A DNA stretch of 64,000 bases from JAWWPG01 sp963820035 (GCA_963820035.1 CAWFYK010000004.1:372001-436000), one strand, 5' to 3'. Numbered from the stretch's first letter, positions 16,702-25,566 are shown. Made by a program: numbers and translations. Notes: a model not told the origin generated them from the letters alone.

Positions 16702-17943
16702 TCAGCTCGGACCCGAGTACGTGCCCTCGAGCCGTTGCCCCTTGCCGAGCACGGTGATGCCTTCCTCGGTGACGGTGAAGCCGGCGGCCCGATCGGCCTC
16801 GGCGTCGAACCCGATGCGGGCACCGTCGGGAACCACGACGTTCTTGTCGATGATCGCGTTGCGCAAGACGGCGCCCGGCCCGATCTTGACGTTGTCCATG
16901 AGCACCGTCCGGTCCACCTCGGCCCCGGTGGACACATAAACGTTGTTGGCGATCACGGACGAGCTGACCGTCGCGCCGGACACGATCGACCCGGCGCAGA
17001 TGATCGCGTCGTTGGCCGAGGCGTTCTCGACGAACTTCGCGCCGGGCTGCTGGATGTGGCCGGTGAAGATCGGCCAGTCGGAGTTGTAGAGGTTGAACGT
17101 CGGCTCGACGGACACCAGGTCCATGTGCGCCTCGTGGTATGACGACAAGGTCCCGACGTCGCGCCAGTAGTCCCGGTCGCGCGAGGTCGAGCCGGGGACG
17201 TCGTTCCGCTTGAAGTCGTAGACGCCCGCCTCACCCCGGTCGACCAGCATCGGGATGATGTCGCCGCCCATGTCGTGGCGCGAGTTCGGGTTCTCGGCGT
17301 CCTTCGCGAGAGCGTCCACCAAGGCGTCCGCGGTGAAGACGTAGTTGCCCATCGACGCAAACGACTCGTCGGGACTGTCGACCAGGCCGGGAGGCTCGAT
17401 CGGCTTCTCCAGGAACTCCGCGATCCGCACCCCGTCGTCGCCCGTCGCGATGACACCGAAGTCGGAGGCCTCCTTACGGGGCACCCGGATCCCCGCGACA
17501 CTCACTCCCGCACCGGAGTCGATGTGCGCCTCCACCATCTGAGCCGCGTCCATGCGGTAGACGTGGTCGGCCCCGAACACCACGATGATGTCGGGCTCGT
17601 CATCGACGATCAGGTTCATCGACTGGTAGATGGCGTCGGCACTCCCCAGGAACCACTGTTTCCCGAGCCGCTGCTGGGCCGGCACCGGTGTCACGTAGTT
17701 GCCCAGCATCGTCGACATCCGCCACGTCACCGAGATGTGCCGGTCGAGCGAGTGGGACTTGTACTGCGTCAGGACGGCGATGCGCAGATAGCCCGCGTTC
17801 ACCAGGTTGGAGAGGGCGAAGTCGATCAGCCGGTAGGTGCCGCCGAACGGCACGGCGGGCTTCGCCCGGTCATGCGTAAGGGGCATCAGCCGCTTGCCTT
17901 CGCCGCCTGCCATCACGATCCCGAGAACCTTCGGCTTCGCCAT
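16702..17943 (-). CDS. glgC: Glucose-1-phosphate adenylyltransferase
   Basis: A 413-aa ADP-glucose pyrophosphorylase that makes ADP-glucose from ATP and glucose-1-phosphate for glycogen and maltosyl-transfer pathways. The N-terminal nucleotidyltransferase motif is AGGEGKRLMPLTHDRAKPAVPFGG. The substrate loops SADAIYQ and VVFGADHVYRMD follow, and a left-handed beta-helix with hexapeptide repeats forms the C-terminus (from about residue 300). It is divergent from the glycogen synthase gene. A TAGCGT box ends 6 nt before its ATG. Confidence 0.96.
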   Translation of the reverse strand: MAKPKVLGIVMAGGEGKRLMPLTHDRAKPAVPFGGTYRLIDFALSNLVNAGYLRIAVLTQYKSHSLDRHISVTWRMSTMLGNYVTPVPAQQRLGKQWFLGSADAIYQSMNLIVDDEPDIIVVFGADHVYRMDAAQMVEAHIDSGAGVSVAGIRVPRKEASDFGVIATGDDGVRIAEFLEKPIEPPGLVDSPDESFASMGNYVFTADALVDALAKDAENPNSRHDMGGDIIPMLVDRGEAGVYDFKRNDVPGSTSRDRDYWRDVGTLSSYHEAHMDLVSVEPTFNLYNSDWPIFTGHIQQPGAKFVENASANDAIICAGSIVSGATVSSSVIANNVYVSTGAEVDRTVLMDNVKIGPGAVLRNAIIDKNVVVPDGARIGFDAEADRAAGFTVTEEGITVLGKGQRLEGTYSGPS

Positions 17944-18024
17944 GGCGACACGCTACTGCCAAGCGGCCGAGACGGCACTGTTCTCCGATGGTCGAGATCG
18001 GGGTCTGCCCGCTAGGGTTCGACC
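17944..18024. promoter_or_regulatory. Divergent glgC / glycogen synthase promoter region
   Basis: The 81-bp gap holds back-to-back -10-like boxes: TAGCGT on the minus strand (17950-17955) 6 nt before the glgC ATG, and TAGGGT on the plus strand (18013-18018) 6 nt before the synthase ATG. Both transcripts are predicted to be leaderless. Confidence 0.5.
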
Positions 18025-19179
18025 ATGCGCGTCGGCCTGCTCACCCGTGAGTACCCTCCAGCGATCTACGGCGGCGCGGGAGTGCATGTCGACTACCTCG
18101 CGAGACAGCTCCGGGAGCTCGTCGACCTGTCGGTGCTGTGCATGGGTGAGGAGCGGCCGGATGCCGAGGCGTTCGCCGAGTCGGACCCGAGGTTCCCGAC
18201 GGCGAACCAGGCCCTCCAGACCATGTCGGCCGACCTCGCGATGGTGGCTGCCTGCGATCACGTGGACCTCGTGCACTCCCACACCTGGTATGCCAACTTC
18301 GCCGGCCACCTGGCCAAGCTCCTCTACGGCGTGCCGCACGTGGTCACCGCGCACTCGCTGGAGCCACTGCGACCATGGAAGGCGGAGCAGCTCGGCGGTG
18401 GCTACCGGGTCTCCTCCTGGGTCGAGCGCACTGCCTACCTGTCCGCCGACGCCGTGGTCGCGGTGAGCCACGGGATGGCGGCTGACGTCCGCGCCTCCTA
18501 CCCCGACCTCGACCCGGAGCAGATCTCGGTGATCTACAACGGCATCGACTCCGACTTCTACCGCCCTGACCCGGCGATCGACGTCGTCACCAGCCTCGGG
18601 ATCGACCTGGACCGGCCCTATGTCACGTTCGTCGGACGGATCACCCGCCAGAAGGGTGTCCCCCATCTGCTGAGGGCGGCGCTGGACTTCGACCCGTCGG
18701 TGCAGGTCCTGCTGCTCGCCGGCGCGGCGGACACCGCCGAGCTGAAGGCCGAGACCGACGACGCCATCCAGAGGCTACGACGCTCCCGCGACGGCGTCGT
18801 GCTCGTGAGCGAGATGCTGCCTCGGGAGGCCGTCCGCCAGGTTCTGTCGCACACCGTCGCGTTCCTGTGCCCGTCGATCTACGAGCCGCTGGGGATCGTC
18901 AACCTGGAGGCGATGGCGTGCGGCGCCGCGGTGGTGGCGAGCGCCGTCGGCGGGATCCCCGAGGTCGTCGTCGACGACACGACGGGGCTGCTGGTCCCCT
19001 ATACCCCGGACGCCCCCGCGGCGTTCGAAGGCAGGTTCGCCGACGCGGTCAACGCGCTGGCGACCGACCCGATCCGCGCGGCCGAGATGGGGGCGGCCGG
19101 CCGTCGCCGCGCGGTCGAGTCGTTCGGCTGGCCGGCGATCGCGGCGCAGACCGTGGACCTCTACCGATCGCTGCTCTGA
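18025..19179 (+). CDS. glgA: GT4-type glycogen / maltose-1-phosphate synthase
   Basis: A 384-aa glycosyltransferase of the GT4/GT-B type, the actinobacterial form annotated as glycogen synthase GlgA. Its mycobacterial relatives have been shown to make alpha-maltose-1-phosphate from ADP-glucose (GlgM). The N-terminal donor/acceptor loop is EYPPAIYGGAGVHV. VGRITRQKG marks the inter-domain region, and CPSIYEPLGIVNLEAMACGAAVVAS is the EX7E-type nucleotide-sugar motif. It is divergent from glgC, which supplies its substrate. Confidence 0.92.
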   Translation: MRVGLLTREYPPAIYGGAGVHVDYLARQLRELVDLSVLCMGEERPDAEAFAESDPRFPTANQALQTMSADLAMVAACDHVDLVHSHTWYANFAGHLAKLLYGVPHVVTAHSLEPLRPWKAEQLGGGYRVSSWVERTAYLSADAVVAVSHGMAADVRASYPDLDPEQISVIYNGIDSDFYRPDPAIDVVTSLGIDLDRPYVTFVGRITRQKGVPHLLRAALDFDPSVQVLLLAGAADTAELKAETDDAIQRLRRSRDGVVLVSEMLPREAVRQVLSHTVAFLCPSIYEPLGIVNLEAMACGAAVVASAVGGIPEVVVDDTTGLLVPYTPDAPAAFEGRFADAVNALATDPIRAAEMGAAGRRRAVESFGWPAIAAQTVDLYRSLL

Positions 19180-19249
19180 CGTCGCGGCCCGGGCGTCAGA
19201 GCGAGGGTCGGCCGAGCCTGTGACGTCCGACCCTGTCACCTCCGACGCT

Positions 19250-19936
19250 ATGACGTCCGAGCGGCTTGTCAGAGCAGCACGGGACACCCTCGCCGGCCTC
19301 GCCGACCCGGAGCGAGCACCGCAGATGCAGGCCTATATGAAGTCGGAGCTGCCCTTCTACGGCGTGCCGATGCCGGTCGTCCGTTCGACGCTGCGGAGTC
19401 TTGTGTCGGAGTACCCGATCGGCACCCGCACCGGTTGGGAAGCCACGATCCGCGCACTGTTCGACGACGCGACCCATCGCGAAGAGCGATACGCCGCGCT
19501 CGTGGTGGCCGGTCACCCCCGCTTCCGCGAATACCAGAAGCCCGCCAGCCTGCCGCTCTACACCCACCTCATCGTGAAGGGTTCGTGGTGGGACATCGTC
19601 GACGACGTATCCCGCCGGGTGGGGGACGTGCTGCTCGGTGACCGAGCGGCGACGACGCAGGTCATGCAGGACTGGTCGCGGGCCGCGGACCGGTGGCTGC
19701 GCCGAAGCTCGATCATCTGTCAGCTCGGCCACCGAGCCGAGACGGACACCGGGCTGCTGACTGCCGTGGTCGACCGGAACCTGGCTGACCGGCAGTTCTT
19801 CATCCGCAAGGCCATCGGCTGGGCACTTCGGGACTACGCGCGTACGGCGCCTGACTGGGTCCGGGGCTTCGTGGCGTCCCGGCATGACACCATGTCGGGC
19901 CTCTCCCGGCGAGAAGCGCTGAAGCACCTCGGCTAG
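19250..19936 (+). CDS. DNA alkylation repair protein, AlkD-like HEAT-repeat family
   Basis: A 228-aa all-helical protein of the AlkD/AlkC superfamily of DNA glycosylases that excise alkylated bases without base flipping. Landmarks are YMKSELPFYGVPMPVVR near the N-terminus, KGSWWDIVDDVS in the middle (the Trp-Asp pair lies in the AlkD active-site cleft) and RKAIGWALRDYARTAPDWV near the C-terminus. ATG 19250 is my choice; a GTG at 19220 would add ten residues (the DNA there contains two TGACGTCCGA repeats). It converges on the LuxR gene, 28 bp away. Confidence 0.85.
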   Translation: MTSERLVRAARDTLAGLADPERAPQMQAYMKSELPFYGVPMPVVRSTLRSLVSEYPIGTRTGWEATIRALFDDATHREERYAALVVAGHPRFREYQKPASLPLYTHLIVKGSWWDIVDDVSRRVGDVLLGDRAATTQVMQDWSRAADRWLRRSSIICQLGHRAETDTGLLTAVVDRNLADRQFFIRKAIGWALRDYARTAPDWVRGFVASRHDTMSGLSRREALKHLG

Positions 19937-19964
19937 GCCCCGCGGTTCCGCTCACCGGTCGGGC

Positions 19965-22655
19965 TCAGGCGACGGGGAGGTCCTGCATGAGGCCGAGCTC
20001 CTGCGCCCGCAGCACCGCGCGACGTCGGCTGCTGACGCCGAGCTTTCGGTAGAGCGCCTTCAGGTGCACCTTCACGGTGTTGACCGACACGAAGAGCTCG
20101 TCGGCTATCTCGGTATTGGTCATCATTGTCGGTAGCAGCACCAGGACGCTTCGCTCGCGATGCGTCAACGGCTCCAGCAATGCGGGACCGATCGGCGCGA
20201 GCGCCGGACCGAGCTTGGCCAGCAGGGTCGCCGTGAACGGGCTCGGGCTCAGATGAGCCTGCCGGTAGCGTTCGAGCAGGGTGTGGACCCGGTCGCCGCC
20301 GACCACGAACGGGCGTTTGATGTCGTGAGGCTCGGCCAACCGCAAGGCGATGCCCAGCGCTGTCGAGGCGTCCGCGTCGTGGCGCAGCTGGTCGTGCGCG
20401 AGCGCGGTCAGCAGCCAGCCATGAATCAGCGGCACCGGATCCGCTGACGCGCCTGCGGTCACCTTCGAGACGAGCGTCAGGCACTCTCCCGGCCGGTTGA
20501 GAGCGAGCAGGGCGCGCGCTCGCAGCACGGCACGCCAGGCGGCGGTCGACTCCTCCTCGAGCTGTCCGTCCGATGCGCCCAGTCCGGCCACCACCTCATC
20601 GACACGACCCGTCGCGAGGGCGACCTCGGCCTCGACGAGCTCACGCCACTGGTCGAGGAACGGGCCAGGCTGCCATCCGGTCACCTCGCCGGGTAGCCGC
20701 GCCAAGGTGAGCCGCGCTGCCGCGACCTCGCCGGACATCACGTCGAGCCCCGCCTGGGTGAGCATCATCCCGGCCTCGACGGACCGGTCGCGCGAGCCAG
20801 CGAGACAACGCCGGCCCGAGTCGAGCGCCGCGGCACATTTCTCGGGCTCAGCCCGAACCAGATAGACCAGGGCGCGCGCCAAGAAGGCCACGGCCGACTG
20901 GGGAAGCATCAGGGACCCGGACTCCTCGGCGAGTGCCAGCGCGGTGACCGACTCTTCGTCGGCCTCGTCTACCCGACCCTGGAACGCTCGCAGGAGCGAG
21001 AGGCTGGCGTGCAGGGGCACGGCGAAGGAGTGCGTCAGTTGGGGGCTGCTGGCGAGAGCGGTCGACGCCTCCCGGAAGCAGGCTTCGGCGTCCGCCAGTC
21101 GTGCCGTCCACAACCGGCCCATGGCGAGCATGAGCAGGGTCGAGGCCCGAGATGTCCGCAGCAACGGCGCTTCATCGGGGCCTAGGCCGTCGAGCTTGGC
21201 GAGTGCGGCAACAGCGGACCGGATCTGCTGGCGGGTGTCGCCGGCCACCCAGGCGGCCTCCGCTTCGAGGGCGGTCAGGATCGCGTCGGCAAGCGGTTCC
21301 TCGTCGCGCGCCGCCCGGGTCAACGCACCCCTGGCTCGAGCGATGTGCGCCGTGGCCGCCGGGGCGTCGTACGTTGCGCAGCATGCCACCGCTGCAGCGG
21401 TTGCGAGCTCCGGGCTCTCATCGAGGACGTCCGACGGAATGCCGCGCAGCAGTTCCAGGAGCGACATTCGCTCCAGTCCCATGATCGGCCGCCCCGCATC
21501 TCGTACCACGAGACGGGCGAGTCCGGCCCAGTCCCCCGCCGTCGCCAGATGTCGTGCCGCCTCGAGGGGCTCGTCGTGCCGGGACCACCAGTCGGCAGCC
21601 CGCTGATGCAGCGCGAGCTGACGCGCCGGGCCCTCAAGGGACAGTCTGTTGCGCAGCAGGTCGGCGAAGAGATGGTGGTAGCGGTACCACACGCGACGGT
21701 CGTCGAGCGCGACGATGAAGAGGTTCTCCCGCTCCAGCTGCGCGAGCATCCGTTGACCGTCGTCACGTCCGGTCAGCGCGTTGGCCAGGTCCGCGGAGAT
21801 CCGACGCACGAGACAGGTGTCGAGCAGGAAGCTCGTCAGCTCGTCGGTCTGGGGCAACAACACCTCCTCGACGAAGTAGTCCGCCACGGTTCGCTGCTCG
21901 CCGGCGAGCGCCTCCACCGCCTGGTTCATGTCCTCTGAACTCTGAAGAGAAAGGGCCGCGAGCCGCAGCCCGGCCGCCCAGCCCTCCGTCTTGACGAGCA
22001 CGGTCTTGAGCTGCTCCGGCCGCAACGTCACGTCATGGAGTGCGAGCAGGACACCCGCCTCGGTCGGGTCGAACCCCAGATGCGTCGAGTGGATCTCGGT
22101 GAGCTCATTGCGCAGCCGTAGTCGCTGCAGCGCGATGATCGGGTCGCTCCGCGTCGAGATCACGAGCCGAAGCGAGCCCAGGCCGCGACGCACGGCATTC
22201 GCCAGCGTCTCCATCGCCATCGTGCCCGTGAGCAGGTGCACATCGTCGAGCACGAGCGTGCGAACGCCGGTGAGCTCGTCAGACGCCCTGATCAGGTGCG
22301 AAACGAAACGGGCATCGAAGGTGGGCGGGGCCGTCATCGTCGCGAGAGTGCTGTCGGCGGGCACACCGGGCGCCAGCTGAAGCGACAGCAGGACACGAGA
22401 CCAGAACTGGGCCGGGTCTGCATCCTCGGGCTCGACGGCAAGCCAGCCGGGCGGCGTCGAGCGTCGCGACGCCCACGATGCCAGCATGAGCGTCTTCCCG
22501 GATCCCGCCGGTGCAGATACGACGACCAGGCCGCGTCCGACACCCGCCTCCACCATGGCGGCCAGCCGGTCGCGGCGTACGAAACCGTCCGGGACTCGCG
22601 GAAGGGACGACGACAGCGCGTGCCTCGACGCGCCGACCAGCCGCCGTACCGCCAC
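19965..22655 (-). CDS. MalT-type (STAND) LuxR-family transcriptional regulator
   Basis: An 896-aa large ATP-binding LuxR regulator. It has an N-terminal STAND NTPase with Walker A APAGSGKT (residues 48-55) and Walker B LVLDDVHLL. Sensor and winged-helix segments (RLAALSLQSSEDMNQ) follow, then a long alpha-helical TPR-like repeat region (about residues 370-800). The C-terminus is a LuxR helix-turn-helix (THRERSVLVLL to NTVKVHLKALYRKLGVSSRRRAVLRAQELGL). Such proteins are switched on by an inducer that binds the TPR region. The start GTG 22655 is tentative. The inducer and targets are unknown; the small-protein genes and ion channel upstream are possible targets by proximity. Confidence 0.9.
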   Translation of the reverse strand: MAVRRLVGASRHALSSSLPRVPDGFVRRDRLAAMVEAGVGRGLVVVSAPAGSGKTLMLASWASRRSTPPGWLAVEPEDADPAQFWSRVLLSLQLAPGVPADSTLATMTAPPTFDARFVSHLIRASDELTGVRTLVLDDVHLLTGTMAMETLANAVRRGLGSLRLVISTRSDPIIALQRLRLRNELTEIHSTHLGFDPTEAGVLLALHDVTLRPEQLKTVLVKTEGWAAGLRLAALSLQSSEDMNQAVEALAGEQRTVADYFVEEVLLPQTDELTSFLLDTCLVRRISADLANALTGRDDGQRMLAQLERENLFIVALDDRRVWYRYHHLFADLLRNRLSLEGPARQLALHQRAADWWSRHDEPLEAARHLATAGDWAGLARLVVRDAGRPIMGLERMSLLELLRGIPSDVLDESPELATAAAVACCATYDAPAATAHIARARGALTRAARDEEPLADAILTALEAEAAWVAGDTRQQIRSAVAALAKLDGLGPDEAPLLRTSRASTLLMLAMGRLWTARLADAEACFREASTALASSPQLTHSFAVPLHASLSLLRAFQGRVDEADEESVTALALAEESGSLMLPQSAVAFLARALVYLVRAEPEKCAAALDSGRRCLAGSRDRSVEAGMMLTQAGLDVMSGEVAAARLTLARLPGEVTGWQPGPFLDQWRELVEAEVALATGRVDEVVAGLGASDGQLEEESTAAWRAVLRARALLALNRPGECLTLVSKVTAGASADPVPLIHGWLLTALAHDQLRHDADASTALGIALRLAEPHDIKRPFVVGGDRVHTLLERYRQAHLSPSPFTATLLAKLGPALAPIGPALLEPLTHRERSVLVLLPTMMTNTEIADELFVSVNTVKVHLKALYRKLGVSSRRRAVLRAQELGLMQDLPVA

Positions 22656-22785
22656 GCTCCACCCGCCACTGTCGGGCGCCTCGTGTTCGGTGCGGGAAAC
22701 GGGCGCAGGTCATGAGATCCGTCCGCTCCAGCCTGACACAGCGAAAAGCGCTTTCGAGGGTCTTTCGACATACGGCGAAGGGGCT

Positions 22786-23019
22786 TTAGTCCCGGCTCCG
22801 CCGGATATCGATCACCTCGAGCCCGAGTGACTGCAGCTTCAGCAGCAGGGAGACCAAGCCGTGGCCCGGCCTCAACGGGCCTTCGAGGAGGGTGACGTCA
22901 TCCTGCTGGGTGACGCGATAATCTCGGAGCGCACGGGCCCCCGTCGGACCCATCACTCCACGCACCCGCACCTGCCACTGCGACCAACCGGTCCCGCCGC
23001 TGGCGTCGTCTGAGGTCAC
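22786..23019 (-). CDS. Small actinobacterial protein, paralogue of its upstream neighbour
   Basis: A 77-aa protein. Its GTG start overlaps the previous gene's stop (GTGA). The pattern WQVRVRGVMGPTGARAL, DVTLLEGPL, and LLLKLQSLGLEVIDIRR resembles its upstream neighbour and a widespread family of unnamed 70-80-residue actinobacterial proteins, predicted as a compact alpha/beta fold ending in a helix plus strand. No catalytic motif is seen. A role as an adaptor or sensor is speculation. It lies immediately upstream of the MalT-type regulator on the same strand. Confidence 0.7.
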   Translation of the reverse strand: MTSDDASGGTGWSQWQVRVRGVMGPTGARALRDYRVTQQDDVTLLEGPLRPGHGLVSLLLKLQSLGLEVIDIRRSRD

Positions 23020-23252
23020 GACACCTTCCCGCTGCCGAAGTCGAACCACGTCTCGAGCACCCGGCACTCGCGGACGCTGCAGCCGAGAGACTCGATCCTG
23101 GCGACGACGCCGACCAGGGCCGGCTGGTCACGAACAACGCCCCGCAGCGTTGTCTGGCTTGCGGTGACGGCAATTTCCATCCCGACGAACTCCGACCACT
23201 CGGCGGCGGGGAGGACGCCATCGACGTCGATCTCATAGATTGCCGGTTGCAT
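23016..23252 (-). CDS. Small actinobacterial protein with DQ...LGxxVxxCRV pattern
   Basis: A 78-aa protein with a good ribosome site (GAAGGAAG about 6 nt before ATG 23252). The sequence YEIDVDGVL, TTLRGVVRDQPALVGVVARIESLGCSVRECRVLE matches a pattern I associate with many small uncharacterised actinobacterial proteins. The helix after the conserved DQ and the final beta strand suggest an ACT-like or ferredoxin-like half fold. Two Cys near the C-terminus (CSVREC) are unusual. It is translationally coupled to the second small protein and divergent from the ion channel. Confidence 0.72.
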   Translation of the reverse strand: MQPAIYEIDVDGVLPAAEWSEFVGMEIAVTASQTTLRGVVRDQPALVGVVARIESLGCSVRECRVLETWFDFGSGKVS

Positions 23253-23335
23253 GCCGACTTCCTTCGAATGGGATGCGCTGCTTCTTGGACAGCTCAGTCC
23301 TGCACAGTCGAGCCCCGCCCCTCGGCACCCCGCGT

Positions 23336-23364
23336 CACCCTTCGTGGGTGAGAAAGTCTCACCC
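23336..23364. promoter_or_regulatory. Mutually exclusive hairpins in the divergent small-protein / channel gap
   Basis: GGGTGAGA (23346-23353) and TCTCACCC (23357-23364) form a perfect 8-bp stem with an AAG loop. An upstream CACCC (23336-23340) can instead pair with GGGTG (23346-23350). The two foldings exclude each other. It may equally be a DNA operator with dyad GAGA-AAG-TCTC. Confidence 0.55.
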
Positions 23365-23410
23365 AGCCGGGATGATGCCAGTCTGTGCGCTTTCGCGACA
23401 GTCTGAGCGA

Positions 23411-23914
23411 GTGCCTCGCTCTCTGTTGGTCATGCTCGGCAACACGACGATCGTGCTCATCCTCCTGACGTTCGGCTACTACATCCTGCCGCTCGGAACG
23501 TTCTGGCAGGACCAGTCGGAGCTGCTCCGGTTCGGGGTCGGCGTGCTCGCGTTCGTCGTTCTGGGCAAGGTGCTGGTCCTCCACCTGCGACACACGAAGC
23601 GCACCGAGGAGACGGTCTACCTCCGGATCCAGTGGCTGCTCAGCGCGTTGTACCTGCTGGTGCTGCTGTTCGCACTCGCCTACGCGTTCATCGCGGAGCA
23701 CTACCCCCACGACTTCGTCGGCATCAGCGACCGGACCAACGCGCTCTATTTCTCGGTGACCGTCGTGTCTACCGTGGGCTTCGGGGACATCTACCCGACG
23801 GCGAAGGTCCCCCAGCTGATCGTGTCGGCGCAGATGATCTTCGACCTGATCTACCTCGGTACGGCGCTGCGCGTGCTGAGCGCCTTCCGCTCCTCAGACC
23901 GCCCGTCGACCTGA
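23411..23914 (+). CDS. Two-transmembrane potassium-channel-like protein
   Basis: A 167-aa membrane protein with a potassium selectivity filter, TVGFGD (residues 121-126). It is preceded by the pore helix NALYFSVTVVS and followed by the inner helix LIVSAQMIFDLIYLGTALRVL. Two further hydrophobic segments lie at about residues 5-30 and 38-55, so it may have four helices in all. The start is uncertain: GTG 23411, ATG 23432 and ATGs near 23372 are all in frame without a strong ribosome site. No RCK/TrkA-N nucleotide-binding domain follows, so gating ligands are not apparent. Confidence 0.82.
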   Translation: MPRSLLVMLGNTTIVLILLTFGYYILPLGTFWQDQSELLRFGVGVLAFVVLGKVLVLHLRHTKRTEETVYLRIQWLLSALYLLVLLFALAYAFIAEHYPHDFVGISDRTNALYFSVTVVSTVGFGDIYPTAKVPQLIVSAQMIFDLIYLGTALRVLSAFRSSDRPST

Positions 23915-23985
23915 CCCTCCGTCGTCGGACCACCCGCAGAAAGCAACCCGGCTTCGGCGAGCCGCTGACCGCAGCAGCCGGCGAC

Positions 23986-24002
23986 CGGGGAGACTAACCC
24001 CG
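23986..24002 (+). terminator. Weak stem-loop downstream of the channel gene
   Basis: CGGGG and CCCCG pair around a 7-nt loop, about 70 bp after the channel stop. There is no T-run, so intrinsic termination is uncertain. Confidence 0.3.
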
Positions 24003-24099
24003 TTCGGGTGATCCGCGGCTCCCTGCCGCACGGGACCCTGAAGAGACGACCCAGGGGACGACGCATCGGCTCCTGCGGATGCGTGAAGGAGGCTGAGCG

Positions 24100-24660
24100 A
24101 TGTCTGAGCTCGTTGTCGAGATTCGCCGAACCGGCTGGGACCTGGTCTTCGGCATCCTGCTGATCATCGCCGGGGTCATCCTCCTCGGCGACGCCGCCTT
24201 CGCGACGCACCTGTCCGTGCTGTTCGTCGGGTGGACCGTGCTGCTGGCCGGCATCGTCGGTCTGCTCGGAGCCGTGTTCCGCATCGGCAAGCCCGGCTTC
24301 TGGTCGGCCGCATTGACCGGCGGCATTCTCACGGTGCTGGGGATCGCCATGCTGCGCAACACGACGGCTGCCGCGATCGCCTTGACTCTCATCGCCGGGT
24401 CGTTGTTCCTCGTGAGCGGAATCGTCCGGCTGGCCGTTTCGTCACAAGAGCCCGACCACCGGATTCCGCTCCTGCTGGCCGGCGCCGTCTCGACGGTGCT
24501 GGGGCTGATTGTCCTGTTCAACCTCGTGGACGCCTCCTACAAGCTGCTCGGGATCCTGCTGGGCATCCAGCTGTTGATGGACGGGTTCACGATGATCATG
24601 ATCGGGCGAGCACACCTGACCGCCGAGCCCGGTGAGCAGTACGCCTCGTCCGCCTCCTGA
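24100..24660 (+). CDS. HdeD-family (DUF308) membrane protein
   Basis: A 186-aa protein with six closely spaced hydrophobic helices, the pattern of HdeD/DUF308 membrane proteins first linked to acid resistance in enterobacteria. It starts at ATG 24100, after a strong GGAGG site. The repeated Gly-rich helix pattern (WDLVFGILLIIAGVILLGDA, VLLAGIVGLLGAVFRIG, LLGILLGIQLLMDGFTMIMIG) is characteristic. Function in Actinobacteria is unproven. The gene stands alone, between the ion channel and the dioxygenase. Confidence 0.82.
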   Translation: MSELVVEIRRTGWDLVFGILLIIAGVILLGDAAFATHLSVLFVGWTVLLAGIVGLLGAVFRIGKPGFWSAALTGGILTVLGIAMLRNTTAAAIALTLIAGSLFLVSGIVRLAVSSQEPDHRIPLLLAGAVSTVLGLIVLFNLVDASYKLLGILLGIQLLMDGFTMIMIGRAHLTAEPGEQYASSAS

Positions 24661-24676
24661 CCAATCTGGGAAACCC

Positions 24677-24728
24677 TTGGTCCGCCGTACCTGATCTCTT
24701 ATACTTGAAGCGTCAACTACTTCAGGAG
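24677..24728 (+). promoter_or_regulatory. Promoter and probable operator of the extradiol dioxygenase gene
   Basis: TTGGTC (24677-24682) and TATACT (24700-24705) are spaced by 17 bp, a good housekeeping-type promoter. At the expected start site lie two overlapping dyads: TTGA-AGCG-TCAA (24705-24716) and TGAAG...CTTCA (24706-24724). A MarR- or TetR-type repressor bound there would block initiation. The Shine-Dalgarno AGGAG follows at 24724-24728. Confidence 0.65.
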
Positions 24729-24733
24729 CGGAC

Positions 24734-25555
24734 ATGTCTCTCCCCGATGAGCCGGCCGTCGTCCCCGGCAGCAGGATGCCCTCGTTATACCTCAGCCACG
24801 GCGCTCCCCCGCTGGCGGACGACGTCCGGTGGACTCGCGAGCTCGCCGACTGGTCGGCCGCGCTCCCCCGGCCGCGCGCGATCCTCGTTGTGTCAGCGCA
24901 CTGGGAGGAGGCGCCCCTGACCATCGGTGCCACCACCACGGTCCCCCTCGTCTATGACTTCTGGGGCTTCCCGCAGCACTACTACACCGTGACCTACGCG
25001 GCGCCGGGCGCCCCCGACCTGGCGGCCCAGGTGCGCAGCCTGCTGGGCGTCCCGGGACTCGGGACGCACGATGCACCGCACCGCGGCCTCGACCACGGCG
25101 CCTACGTGCCGCTGGTGGAGATGTATCCGGCGGCCGACATACCGACGCTGCAGATCTCGATGCCGACCCTGGACCCACCGACCCTCTTCGAGATCGGCCG
25201 CCGGCTGGCACCGCTGCGCGACGAGGGTGTGCTCATCCTCGGGAGCGGGTTCACGACCCACAACCTGCAGCTCATCAATCTCCGTGGCGCGAGCGACGAC
25301 CCCCCACCGGCGTGGTCCAGTGAGTTCGACGCCTGGGTGTCCGGCGCCCTCGCCTCGTCCGACATCGATGCGGTACTCGACTTCGAGCACAAAGGTCCCG
25401 GTGCCCAGGTCGCGCACCCCCGAACGGAACATTTCGCGCCGCTCTTCGTCACGCTCGGCGCGGCCCTCGGTGACGAGTCGACAGTGGCTCCACCGCTCGC
25501 TGCGGTCGAGGGCTTCTGGTACGGACTGTCCAAGCGGTCGTGGCAGTTCGCCTGA
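24734..25555 (+). CDS. DODA/LigB-type extradiol ring-cleavage dioxygenase family protein
   Basis: A 273-aa class III extradiol dioxygenase (4,5-DOPA dioxygenase / YgiD-like). Metal-ligand candidates are the His residues in YLSHGAPP, SAHWEE, LDHGAYVPL and TEHFAPLFV, in the usual order; the family binds Zn or Fe and opens catechol rings or acts as a quinone-resistance enzyme. Length is normal. It starts at ATG 24734 with AGGAG upstream. It is one of few genes here with a clear -35/-10 promoter and an operator-like dyad, so it is probably induced by an aromatic or redox signal. Confidence 0.9.
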   Translation: MSLPDEPAVVPGSRMPSLYLSHGAPPLADDVRWTRELADWSAALPRPRAILVVSAHWEEAPLTIGATTTVPLVYDFWGFPQHYYTVTYAAPGAPDLAAQVRSLLGVPGLGTHDAPHRGLDHGAYVPLVEMYPAADIPTLQISMPTLDPPTLFEIGRRLAPLRDEGVLILGSGFTTHNLQLINLRGASDDPPPAWSSEFDAWVSGALASSDIDAVLDFEHKGPGAQVAHPRTEHFAPLFVTLGAALGDESTVAPPLAAVEGFWYGLSKRSWQFA

Positions 25556-25566
25556 GGCGGTTGGGG

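Noticed and set aside
16695..16937. N-terminal extension of the GGT-like protein into glgC
   Set aside because: The extension is the antiphase shadow of glgC codons; homology to GGT begins only after GTG 16694.
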